From: Gelatoporia subvermispora B
Taxonomy: Eukaryota; Basidiomycota; Agaricomycetes; Polyporales; Gelatoporiaceae
Direction of reading: 5' to 3'
Assembly (NCBI GenBank): GCA_000320605.2
Contig: KB445795.1
Location: forward strand, 1,846,693-1,910,692
DNA: 64,000 bases
Shown piece by piece: positions 11,262-21,610 of this stretch; within the stretch, counting starts at the first letter, position 1, and each line of letters begins with the position of its first letter. A program made the position numbers and the translations under genes. The notes under the pieces are model-generated. The model saw only the letters and a list, made by a program, of their open reading frames with translations. It searched no databases and was not told the DNA's origin.

Positions 11262-12876
11262 AGACATCTCACCGCCTCATCAGGTAACGCTAACGATGCC
11301 CCTCCTTCCCACTAGTGACCCGGATACCTGCTCCAACCGACAACGCGTAGCGGCTAACCTTTCATGTACAAATGCTATGCGCCTTTACACAACCATGACG
11401 TTGCCCGCCTTCAGCTAGCACGCCGAGCCATAGTCGAGGAAGCTTAATCGTGAGTACCTCATTCGTCGGGGTGCATTGCGAGATGCTAATATAGCGCATG
11501 TGAACGGAATCAGATTTCACGGAGGCAAGTCACATCGTCGTAGAGGCCTTGTGAGGTCTGGCGCTCTCAGGCTGCGGGGCCATGATATTGCAGCTAGAGC
11601 TGACGCTGGTCCATCATAGACATTTCACGAACCAGCGCAGAGTTTGAGGTAAAGTGTTGACAGATGATTCGGCATCCAGGCCGATGGTTGTGCCGTTGTT
11701 TCATGACCACGTTGTACTGTCTCAACAACTTACCCGAGATGTCCCGCCCAACCGCGGACTGGTCGGCTGCATAGACTGGGCGAAGACCGGTATAAATGGC
11801 CGGGCTCGAATTTCCCGCTACGGTCGGCACACGCGTCAGCAGACACCGACAACGACAAATTCCGAGGCTTGAAGAACCTTCTGACGCTAACACCCCGGTT
11901 GCATTAGAACTTGCGATGAGCGGCGCCGCATAGGTTCATATATCCCAAGCTTGTGTGGTGCCGTAACGGCCCTTGCACTTCATACCTGCCCTAGCAATCA
12001 GGACGAATATCGCAACCACTGGACCTGCTGCTCGACCCCAATATTCTCGAATTCGTCTTGCCATCAGACTGCCGAAGTCTTCCGCCCGGATGATCGCCTT
12101 CACACGGTTCGAACAATTCTCTTATCTCGACGAATATATCAGCTCGTCCTGCTCCGTCCTACTGCCCGGACGATCCACCATAGCGGAAGAATGCCACGGA
12201 CGACCTCGGCAAACCGTAGGGCTGGTCGGGGACTGCCAGGAGAAGTCAGCCATATCGTGCGCACATATACACTTACGGTTGATATCATTTCCGGTGAGAT
12301 GCCCCGTCTACGAGCCAACCAGAGCCTAGGGCCACCTATCCACCCTTCCATCACGGTCAGCGGTTTTCTCCGGGACCTGGAACATACTCACGCTCGAAGC
12401 CCTTCTATGCTCTGTCCAACAGCGAGAAAGCGCCTCCTACTCCGCAATATCAAGACGTAGGACTCTCGCCCGGCGCCGTTAGGACGATCTATGATAGGAC
12501 GCACCAGCTATAGCAGTCGCTGTCAACTCCGTCGATGTCATCCGTCAATTTGAGGCTCACAGAGTCGTGAGAGCACGGCTCCGATCAGCCGTATTTGTTG
12601 TGCATTGTCCTACGGCCTTTCTGGCTTGTTGTTCAGTCTACAAGACCCCTTGGACAATGCCTTGCTAGCCGCCGCAACCGTATTAGTTCATCATGTAACA
12701 CTGCCGGTGCAGATATTGAAGCGCCTCGTACAACCTGTGTAAAAACAGTATTCCTTCGAACGGTTAGGCTCCGCGCTGCAGCAAGATTCAGCGCCCTGAT
12801 CAGAGCTCACAGGACTGGGCCAATACAACACATTCACGGGAGAAGCACTTGACGTCAGATCTGCAATGCCGCTGAA

Positions 12877-13104
12877 TCATCTGCGAGCTCCTGAATAGCA
12901 GTCGCTTTGTTCTTTCTCCATTTCAGACGTCTGCTGAGACGTAATAATCCGCACACGGCTTCCACGGCCCGTTTGGGTCAGCTCTGAAGTATTGTTACCC
13001 AGATACTGACCAACCTCGGGGGGCGTGTGTACGGAAAGTTCCCCGAATACCACGGCGCTCGAAGCATCTACGAGGGAGTCTCTCAAAGCCCGCCTAGTAC
13101 TCAT
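12877..13104 (-). CDS. short open frame downstream of YME1, hypothetical
   Basis: Seventy-five codons from ATG 13104, reading MSTRRALRDSLVDASSAVVF and then a polar, Ser/Thr/Gln-rich tail. It lies 150 bases beyond the YME1 stop on the same strand. No family was recognised. It may be the first exon of a longer gene, a relic, or chance. Confidence 0.22.
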   Translation of the reverse strand: MSTRRALRDSLVDASSAVVFGELSVHTPPEVGQYLGNNTSELTQTGRGSRVRIITSQQTSEMEKEQSDCYSGARR

Positions 13105-13254
13105 CTGCGCTCACACCGCGATATCTCGGTACCGCCTAAACCAATACTGCGGCTGCGGAGCCTGAGATTTTTCGTCTTTTATATTTCATAATTCTAGAAG
13201 ACAAGTAGAATATGCATCGCACCAAGAAAGCAGAACACAAGAGACTAGTAGGAA

Positions 13255-16200
13255 CTACGCGGCCTGACTCTCCCCCATCCGTGATAGATCGTCTTCGACA
13301 ACTTCTTTGATATTTCGGATAGGCTCTCCGGCGACCACCTTTCTCACCTCGTCGGCATCGAGCGTCTCGTGCTCAACAAGGGCATGGGCGAGCTGCGAAG
13401 CAGATGCGATAGGCCACATCATGTGAACACAAGTGGCACATTAGCGAGGGAAACACATACCCTGTGTAGCTCGGCTTCCCTGGACTTCAACAGCGCAAGT
13501 ACCCGTTGCTCCCCGGCGACTAGCATCCTAATTCGTAAATGGGTCAGTAATGGAACACCAGGCGCGAGTTAAGCCACTTTGGGTCACCCATACGCCACGA
13601 CGGCATCGGGGCGGAACACAAAGCTCTCAGAAACTACAATCGAGAAGGACACCGCTCACCTTCGAATCTCTTCTTCAATAGTATCCTTCGTATGTGTGCT
13701 GATGGTGTTGTCGTCATAATTATAGTATACAGGCCCGACTTTCTCAGAGAATCCCATGTGCTGGCGGAGTGTCAGGGAGCTCGGCACTGCGCGGTCGGAT
13801 GGATCAATGTCCTTACCTGGACCATAGCCCTCGCGGTCTGGGTCGCATTCCTGAGGTCACTCGAAGCACCACTCGTGACATTCTCGGCCCCGTAAACTGC
13901 GTTACGCAAGTCCAATTAGGCGTGATGTGTCCGCGGCGAAGTCGGGAATTTGACACTCACTCAGTTCCTCAGCGATGCGGCCACCCATGGAGACATCGAT
14001 TTGGGCGAGATATTGCTTAAGCGATGTCGAATACGATTCTTCGGGCAAGAAATGCGTCTGCAATGGGTGTCATTGTCAATCAGCGCCGTATAATGATCGA
14101 TCAGACTAGTACTGACCACCCCGAGAGTATGCCCGCGAGGCATACATGTCACTTTGTGCAGCGGCATAGCACCCGGTGTGTACAGAGCGACAAGAGCATG
14201 TCCACCCTAATGACACGTAAACATGAGGCTTCCCGTGAAGTATTTTGACAGAGCGTCCTACCTCATGATACGCGGTCATCAGCTTCTCTTCTTCGCTAAT
14301 CACCATGCTCTTGCGTTCGGCACCCATCATGATTTTGTCCTGTGCCAGGAGTGAGCTTCGAAAAGACAATTCGAACTGACTGACACCTACTCTAGCCCAT
14401 TCGAAATGCTTCGACGTCACGGCTATGGCACGTTCTCGCGCAGCTTGGACCGCGGCCTGGCTGTTCGTTCCGATTCCCGTGAGCTGCTGGCAAGCGAACG
14501 AACACAGGGACACTCACTTGACTAGATTCTCGAGATCTGCTCCCGAGAACCCTGTGGTTCCTCGCGCCAGAATCATCGTGTCGACATCTGCGTGAAGTTG
14601 CGCGGATGCAGACGTTGAGTATCAAATATCCAAGTACATGTGACACGCCGGGCACATACCAGGTGAGACGGTGACCTTCTTCATGTGGTGCTTCAGGATT
14701 TGCGCACGGCCGCGGAAGTCGGGAAGCGAGATTACAATGTGCTTATCGAAACGTCCAGGTCGCACGAGCGCGCTGTCCTGTATGTGAATTTCACGGATCT
14801 TATCGAATACGAGAAGACGTACGGGTCGAGACTGTCCGGGAAGTTCGTCGCGGCCATGACCACAATGCCCTCGGTTTGGAGGAAGCCGTCCATCTCGACA
14901 AGGAGCTGGTTGAGTGTCTGTCGGTGGTAATTCGCATCGCGGAATGATCGTTTGCCGCCGACGGCGTCGAGCTCGTCGATGAAGATGATCGCCGACTGCT
15001 TCTTGCGTGCCTCTGCGAAGAGCTCGCGGATACGCTTGGCACCCACGCCGACGAAGACTTCGTCGAACTCAGAACTGTAGCGAAGATGAGCGTCTGCAAC
15101 GGGTATGTTGTTTGATCGATTGTCTTACCCCGAAGCCGAGAAGAACGGTACACCTGCCTCACCGGCGACTGCGCGAGCGAGGAGGGTCTTGCCGGTACCA
15201 GGAGGCCCTGTGAGTAGAATACCCTTGGGAAGCTTACCACCGAGGGTTGCGAAGGCTGACGGGTCCTTCAGGAACTCGACTACCTCTTGCAGATCCTAAT
15301 GGCGACAAAAGTGAACACCTACATCATCGAGATGAACGCGCTGTATCATACCTCCTTCGCTTCGTCCATACCGTGCACGTCGCTGAACTTATATGTCTTA
15401 TCCTGAGAAGGTTGTGCCCAAGGAGAGCGAGGTCCAGCCTTCATTGTGCCCGTAGACTCTAATGCCACAGATGCCAGAGCAATAATCACTGATCAACGCA
15501 TTCAGTAAACATACGAAAGATGATGTAGAAGACGTACAGAAGACAAACAAGAATGCACCGACGAAGAATTTGACGATATCGGCTACCCAAGATCCGACGG
15601 TTTTGTCTGCGAAAAATCATGTTGTTAATTACTGATGACATAGAACGTAAGAATGACCACAAGCAGAGTGCGGCGTAGTGGTGCCTTTATGCCGCAATTA
15701 TAGAAAGTCTGCATGCGCTCAATTCACGATGATCACAATTCATCTGGTGCTGTGCGTCCTGGGATACAAAATATCTGTTCCCATCAGAGCTCACCCAACA
15801 TCCCTTCGGGTGTACGACAGGCTCTTGTATACGAAGAGTCCAAATCGGCCGACACACCACAGACTCATGGTAGTCTCCAAAACATAACTCACGTTGACGG
15901 ACTGTAACTACCACAGGGTTGTCATGTCCTCCCAGGGGCCTCGTATCTCCACTTCTCTGGGCAGCACCGCCCAGAATAGACGATGCTGATGCCTGATTAG
16001 AGAGGACCGCCTGAGCTATCTGCTCGCTTGCAGACAAGACCGGAGTAGGTTGAGGTGCAACAGGAGGAGCGGTGGGTGCCGGAAACGTAGACGCCGGAGC
16101 GGTGGGTATCGGCTCGACAGTGGGCATAGACGTTGTGGATGACGATGATTCTACCGCTGTATCGGTAACCGTCGCAGAGGACGCAAATCCGGGAACAACA

Positions 16201-16820
16201 TTAGAAGCAGGGGCGGAGGAAGTGGTCATAGCAGCCAGAAGAGAGTCCCGCCGGCGTGCAGCGGTGGCGACGGAAGCCGAGGAACCAATTTTCGAGAGTG
16301 CTTTGCAGTACATTTCGAATGCTGCATCTGAGCGCAAGAAAGGATTGGCGGGATCCTATTGGTTGGGTCAGCACGCGAGCAGAATTCGGAGTAAACTGCG
16401 ACGCACAAATTCACACATCCGGTCCCACCGCGCAATGATCGACTCGTATGCGGGCTTCATGTCGGTATTCGTCAGCGCTGTGAACAGCGCAAGCTGCCTC
16501 TGCACGTCGCTCGGGTTAGCATTAGCCTCAGCTTCGAGGGCGGCGATCTCCGCTACGACTTTGGGCGGAGGTGTGGCGGGAGTCTTCCATCGTCGCCAAG
16601 GGTTCAGTGATGACAAGGAAAGTTGTCTAGAGTATATAGCAGAGGATACAGGCCGATTAACAGAGGTGGAAGAACGAAATATAGAAGGAGCCGGGTGCAG
16701 AGACGAAAGCGAGCGAGATAGCAGGTACACGTTAGCTGGTGGAGGTCGGTGCGAGTGCAGGTGGGCTCGCAGGGAGGCGAGGAGCTGCCTACGAGCTGCT
16801 TGTTCCAAAAGGACCGTCAT
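13255..16820 (-). CDS. YME1: mitochondrial i-AAA protease (FtsH family, M41)
   Basis: Inner-membrane, ATP-dependent zinc protease facing the intermembrane space; it degrades unfolded and short-lived inner-membrane proteins. The start at 16820 opens a basic presequence. A Pro/Ala/Ser-rich linker precedes a hydrophobic helix ([17 protein letters not shown]). The AAA module has Walker A ([20 protein letters not shown]), Walker B ([15 protein letters not shown]) and the second region of homology ([19 protein letters not shown]). The protease site reads HEGGH across an intron (Gly where HEAGH is commoner), and the third metal ligand lies in QIDVSMGG. The end, [13 protein letters not shown].., closes at TAG 13255-13257. 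The YVGVGAKR-type pore region ([13 protein letters not shown]) and linker favour i-AAA over m-AAA. Divergent from the TMCO4-like gene. Confidence 0.94.
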
Positions 16821-16997
16821 GCAAAGAGGCTAGAGGCTAGTTAATGGCAAGAAAGACGTGCATAGAGGGATGGTCACTGTCAAACTGAATCGGTACCGAC
16901 AAGAATATTAATCGCACTCAGCATACGAGGAGAATCGTGCACGTGCGACGCGTGGCCTGCGCGCTAGCCGAGCGTCACCGCGTCACCTGCTCTTGCC

Positions 16998-17112
16998 GAG
17001 GGTCGTCGACTCTTTTTATTTATTTATTTATTTAATGTCTGCTTTCTTATATACCGCGTACTACGTAGGTACAGTTGCGGTTCTATCTACGATACGAGAG
17101 GGTCGTCGACTC
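16998..17112. repeat. 15-bp direct repeats flanking a small insertion
   Basis: GAGGGTCGTCGACTC occurs exactly at 16998-17012 and again at 17098-17112. Only the 85 bases of the insertion separate the copies, so they read as a target-site duplication. Confidence 0.75.
17013..17097 (-). mobile_element. short retroposed fragment with A-rich tail
   Basis: Eighty-five bases lie between perfect 15-bp direct repeats. On the plus strand the insert begins TTTTTATTTATTTATTTATT, so on the minus strand it ends in an (AAAT)n-AAAAA tail. A-rich 3' tails plus duplications of variable length of about this size are the mark of target-primed reverse transcription. It could be a SINE, a 5'-truncated LINE end, or a retroposed transcript. 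No coding capacity is present. Confidence 0.65.
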
Positions 17113-17582
17113 GCCAGGCCTTCACGCTCAGCGTGTTTGGCGACCTCCTAGCTCCCTATAACTCGTGTACTTATTCCTACGGGGAATGCATATCATGATC
17201 GTTGCCTTGATGCTACGGGAAGAGGACCTTCATCAAGTCATGTGCACCCTGCGTCACTAGTACTTCGTCAAAACTTCGGTTCGGATGCAGTAGCGTTTGC
17301 CAGTCAGTGTTAGATCTGGCGACCAAATACTAGAAGTTTGGACATCTTGCGCGCGATACCATGCAATACGAGAATGCTACTATATGCTCAGCATCAGCGA
17401 ATCACAGAATCCTCTTGTTACGCGCCATTTTCGACCGCTACAGGCGCACGGAACAACTTGCGCGGCTCCCTCAATGACGTCGATCCTTCCACCCAGCGGC
17501 TTCGGATGCGCCTGACCACTTCTTACCCCACATCCCCAGGACCGACCATTGAAGTGAATCTTCGTTTTGTAACACATAGAAC

Positions 17583-19453
17583 ATGGGTGATCTTGCCAAG
17601 TTGACACCGCCGAAAGAGCTCGGGGACGACGCGTGTTCTGTCGTCTTTCAGCACATCTATCGTCGCCTGGCATCGTATCGAAACACTGCTGAGTTGTACG
17701 CGATAGCGGAATGTAGTCTTTCATCACAGCCAGAGCAACGAAGATCTCGCATCCGAGATGATTTTATGCAACAGATCAACAAATGGGCTCAGGAGCTGCT
17801 GAAGCACGCGTGGCTAGCGTGCCGCGAACCGGGCCCAGGGAAAGGTGCATCTCTAAGTTCATTTCATTGCGACGATACTGATGGCAGGCCTATTGTTGCT
17901 ATTTAAGATGCACCCACTCTCGACCCGCTCTCTGATTCCTCCACCGCCGACCTCCCTCACTTACCCTCGCAAGACCACCTGAGACAGCTCCTGAATACCG
18001 TGCTTTTCCTGCAGATTACAGCCGGGAAGAACTACTCCGCTCACACAAGAGCCTTCCTATTCGCATTTGTGCCGCTCGACGAAGCTGCCATCGCTGCGAC
18101 GTTGAAGAACCCTAATCATGCAGTCGAAGAGGCAGAGCGGAAGACGCAAATCGCCAAAGAGGAAAGCGCAGCCCAGCGAAAGACCCTCCGCAGAGTTGGC
18201 ATCGGGCTAGGTGCCGTCGCAGGCGGCGTCCTCATCGGCGTCACAGGCGGGCTAGCTGCGCCACTGGTTGGGGCTGGTGTGTCCGCTGTTTTGAGTTTCC
18301 TCGGGGTTGGAGGCACAGCAGCCGGGCTTCTTGCGACGGGGCTCGCGAGCTCGTCCGTCGTGTGCGGCGCACTTTTTGGTGTATATGGGTCAAAACGCAC
18401 GGCGGACATGGTTGATCGCTACACGCGTGACGTGCATGATCTAGCCATAATACCTGTGCGGGACTCGAAAGAAACCCTTGCTGTAAGGTTGTGTGTGACG
18501 GGCTGGCTAGACACCTCAGAAGACGTCGCCGCACCATGGACCGTTTTCGACGGCGATGACACGTTTGCGCTGCAGTGGGTATGGGGAGACTTTCCCCTTA
18601 TAGTTCGCCAACTTACCTGGCACTAGGAAGTACAAGCTCTCCAAGAATTATCGAACGCACTTATGGCAATGCTGAAGAGTAACGCTATGAAATATGTGAA
18701 GGCTCAGATCATCAAACGCACAGTTCTCTCAGGCCTGATGGCTGCCCTCGCTCCCACAGCCTGGCTAAAGATCGGGCAGATCATAGGTGCGCTCCCACAT
18801 CACTCACGCCCGGCATGCATATGCAGATCACTGAAATTCATCCCGCAGACAACCCATGGATGAACGCCAAAGCCCTTGCTGCGAAGGCCGGCAAGGTGCT
18901 CGGTATGCTCCTGCGCGAGCGCGTGCTAGGGAACCGCCCCGTCACGCTCGTCGGGTATTCTCTCGGCGCGCTGGTCGTCTTCGAGGCGCTCCGCTTCCTC
19001 GCGGCGCTGCCCCCCGCGGAGTCCGCGCACCTCATCCAGGACGTGTACCTCTTCGGCGCGCCGATCCCAACGGACGAGGCGGCGTGGGCGGCCGTCCGGC
19101 GCGTCGTGGCGGGGCGCCTGGTCAACGGGTACGGCTCCAATGACTACGTCCTCGCGGTGCTCTCGAGGATGTCCGACGTCAGTTGGGGCGTGGCGGGCCT
19201 GCAGCCTGTGCAGGTGAAGGGAGTAGAGAATGTGTCCTTCGAGGAAGTCGATGGCCACGTCAAGTGGCGGGGGATGGTCGGGCATTGTCTACAGCAATGT
19301 GGAGCGCCGGGCATCGTCGACAGCGAGGTGCAGAAGCAACTGGAGAAGAAAGCGAAGAAGATCGCTGAGGAAGTGGATCTTGACGAGAAGGAAGTAGAGG
19401 AGTTGGTAGGACAGGGCGCCGTCGAGGGTTCTGCACAGGACAATATAGCATAA
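17583..19453 (+). CDS. TMCO4/Mil1-type membrane protein (DUF726, alpha/beta hydrolase fold)
   Basis: The product matches the DUF726 family (human TMCO4, yeast Mil1, the latter linked to clathrin adaptor traffic). Blocks include TAGKNYSAHTRAFLFAF, a Gly/Ala-rich hydrophobic hairpin (GLGAVAGGVLIGVTGGLAAP to GLLATGLASSSVVCGALFGV), and the hydrolase nucleophile elbow VTLVGYSLGALVVF. The following YLFGAPIP and VNGYGSNDYVL are also family blocks. The C-terminus is a charged, Glu/Lys-rich helix. Introns I could place: one with donor after GGGAAAG near 17845 and acceptor ATTTAAG near 17908, one near 18586-18627 after FALQW, and one near 18787-18850. The start ATG 17583 gives a polar N-terminus. Whether the hydrolase is active is unknown. 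Confidence 0.85.
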
Positions 19454-19719
19454 CATGGTAGCATCGGTGCAATTGTGCAATCTCAGCATGGAAGTTGATG
19501 CATCCTATCGATCTGTCCACTATCCTACATCCAATCCACCTGCATCTGACGGGCGCTGATGTGCTTTCGGTAGCGACAGCGACAAGACATGCTCGATGCG
19601 TGAAAATTACAGGAGTTGCTGCATGATGCATGATAGATGTCCAAAGCAGTGCTAAAATGTGCGAAAGCTGTACTACGATAGGTCACAGAATAGTCCGAGC
19701 GTTCTGGGCTTCGAGCCGC
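19454..19719. other. short convergent intergenic
   Basis: The 266 bases between the stop of the TMCO4-like gene and the stop of the LEA-2-like gene should contain both 3' ends. Nothing else is seen. Confidence 0.5.
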
Positions 19720-21131
19720 CTAGAGAAGTCCTTCCAATGCGCTAAACAGATCGCCTACGCCAGACGTGAGGTTGCCGCTCGATAGCTCATCGAACAAACT
19801 GCCTATGTCATTCAGGTTGATACCTGCCTCGTTGAGCAGGCCCTGAGAAGAAAGTTACGAGTAAGTCCAAATGATGCCACACGGTCCATCGCCACATACC
19901 GAGATGTTCAAACTCGTCAGAGGGCACTGGAGGCTGAACGTATTGCTGATTACAGGCTTTATCGGCACCGACAATATCTTAGCGTCGAGCTGAGAGTGGG
20001 GTGACCAGGTTAGAAGTTTCCCAACAGCATCTCCCAAAAAACATCACGTACTGAGATTTTGTAATTAACACTGATATCCCCGGTGCTTGAGCCCTCGATA
20101 CCACACTTCTGAAGCAAATCCTTAAGGATTGCCCCAGAGGGATCGTCTGTGATGTTGTACTGCAGTGCGAACGGCAGCGTGAAATTTGTCTGGCGATTCG
20201 CCTTGATGTCAATATGGTCGACTTCACCCTGGCCGATGTGCGTATTGTTTATTGGGTAGAAGAGCTACACACAGCCTCACTATAGGGTTCGTTCGTATGT
20301 AAGATAAGCACTCACGTCTACTTTGATGGAGGAGAAGTCTACTGAGAGGTAGTTCGGGTTGTTGACACTAAGAGTGGTTGAGAGAGATGCGGTAAGCTAT
20401 CTGTAAGTAACTCACCTAATGTCCACGTCGAAGTTGGCAATGAAGCCAGTATCATCAGATGGGATGATCAGCTGAGGACCATGGGTCAGAATGTAACATA
20501 ACAGGTAGTCAAAGCCACCCACTGGTGTTGTCTCGTTCAGCGAGGGGTCGTTAATGACGATGTCCGGAGGCTTGATCCACTGCACCTCCCATCAGCCAGG
20601 GTCTCTTAACAAAGCGAGAGCACTCACCAGGACGAGGCTCAGGATGATGCTGATTAATAGGAATATGAAGATCATAAGCGTGCAGCAGAAGAATCGGCCG
20701 AAGCATCGAGCCCGGCTGCCCCTCGTCCACATGTCTCCCTGGTACTCGTAGCGCCATTCGCGCATGTTCTTGGACGTCCTATACATCGTGAAGAGGTTGT
20801 TGTGAGCGGTGAAGGAGGGGGAACAAAGATGTGAGCTATATGAGAACGGAGTTGCTATGCTATTGACATACTTTGGCCCACGAGGTCTGTTGGGAACAAC
20901 ATCATCATTGTCGAAGCTTGACCTCTCCCTCTCCTTCGTGAACATCGGGTCATCCCTGTATTGTGCAAAGGTACCATTCGTGGTCGCCGTGGCGTTGTTG
21001 TAGTTCCCTGGCCTGTACTCCTCTGGGTTGTACGTCTGCTGGGACGGTTGGTTGTACGGGTCGTACAGAGGTTCTGCATTGATCTCCGCGGGGGGATACG
21101 GTTGCGGCTCGTAGCTCGGTCGGTACGCCAT
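19720..21131 (-). CDS. LEA-2-like single-pass membrane protein
   Basis: The start at 21131 opens a Pro/Tyr/Asn-rich cytosolic tail (MAYRPSYEPQPYPPAEINAE), then a basic stretch with CFGRFFCC, and one strong transmembrane segment (TLMIFIFLLISIILSLVL). The part beyond the membrane has the alternating pattern of the LEA-2 fold, with the key blocks NFDVDIRVNNPNYLSVDF, FYPINNTHIGQG and NRQTNFTLPF. The end reads DLFSALEGLL and TAG at 19720. Type II topology resembles plant NDR1/HIN1-like proteins and uncharacterised fungal relatives. Probable role is at a membrane in lipid or stress biology, by family analogy only. Several introns of about 50-60 nt divide the gene; the long one after NRPRGPK is followed by TSKNMREWRYEY. 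Confidence 0.75.
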
Positions 21132-21610
21132 ACTCGGAGACTAGGACACAGAGAAGGACCTCCGGTAGGCAAAAGGTAGATGGCGACGGTAAGAAAGAGA
21201 GAAATAAAAGCGTCCCGCGCTGAGGGACTTGAGAACAGATGTCAGATGTGCTGCGCCACCGCCACGCCCTTGCTCCCTTGGCGTGCGCAGACGCGTGCGT
21301 ATTGCCGGAGCCCGCAGCTACCGCGTACTGGGGCCCGCGCTCGTCTCACACAGCCACCCGGCCCTCACACCTAGCGCACACCTCCCGCCCTAGACCGCTC
21401 GAGCCCGACCAGTCCGAAACGCGCTCGTCGTTGCGTTGCCGCGCGGCACAATTCGTCTAGGTGTCAGTCAGAACCTCAACGTTGTTAGGGAAGGGAACGT
21501 GAGGAAGTTGCTACATAACGTGACATGACATGCAATATGTACACAGCAGACGATAGCAAGAACAATAATGAGGACCACACAGTGAGACAAAAACATACAT
21601 TAGCTATGCA
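21132..21610. other. intergenic, 5' flank of the LEA-2-like gene
   Basis: The stretch is 479 bases with no gene seen. Its right part is the 3' flank of the RING gene. It has short G/C-rich runs but no repeat. Confidence 0.5.

Larger units (their letters stand above)
9939..13254. other. gene-poor stretch with possible coding relics
   Basis: No protein family is recognisable in about 3.3 kb. Short protein-like fragments appear in changing frames, for example a plus-strand run over about 12361-12470 that follows a plausible GTGAGA..CAG intron, and a hydrophobic stretch (NALLAAATVLVHHVTLPV) near 12660-12730, but stops interrupt them. The pattern fits degraded genes or chance. Two uninterrupted open frames are listed separately with low confidence. 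Confidence 0.4.
16821..17582. promoter_or_regulatory. divergent intergenic, YME1 / TMCO4-like
   Basis: The 762 bases between two divergent coding starts hold both promoters and a small insertion at 17013-17097, annotated separately. No gene is seen. Confidence 0.5.
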
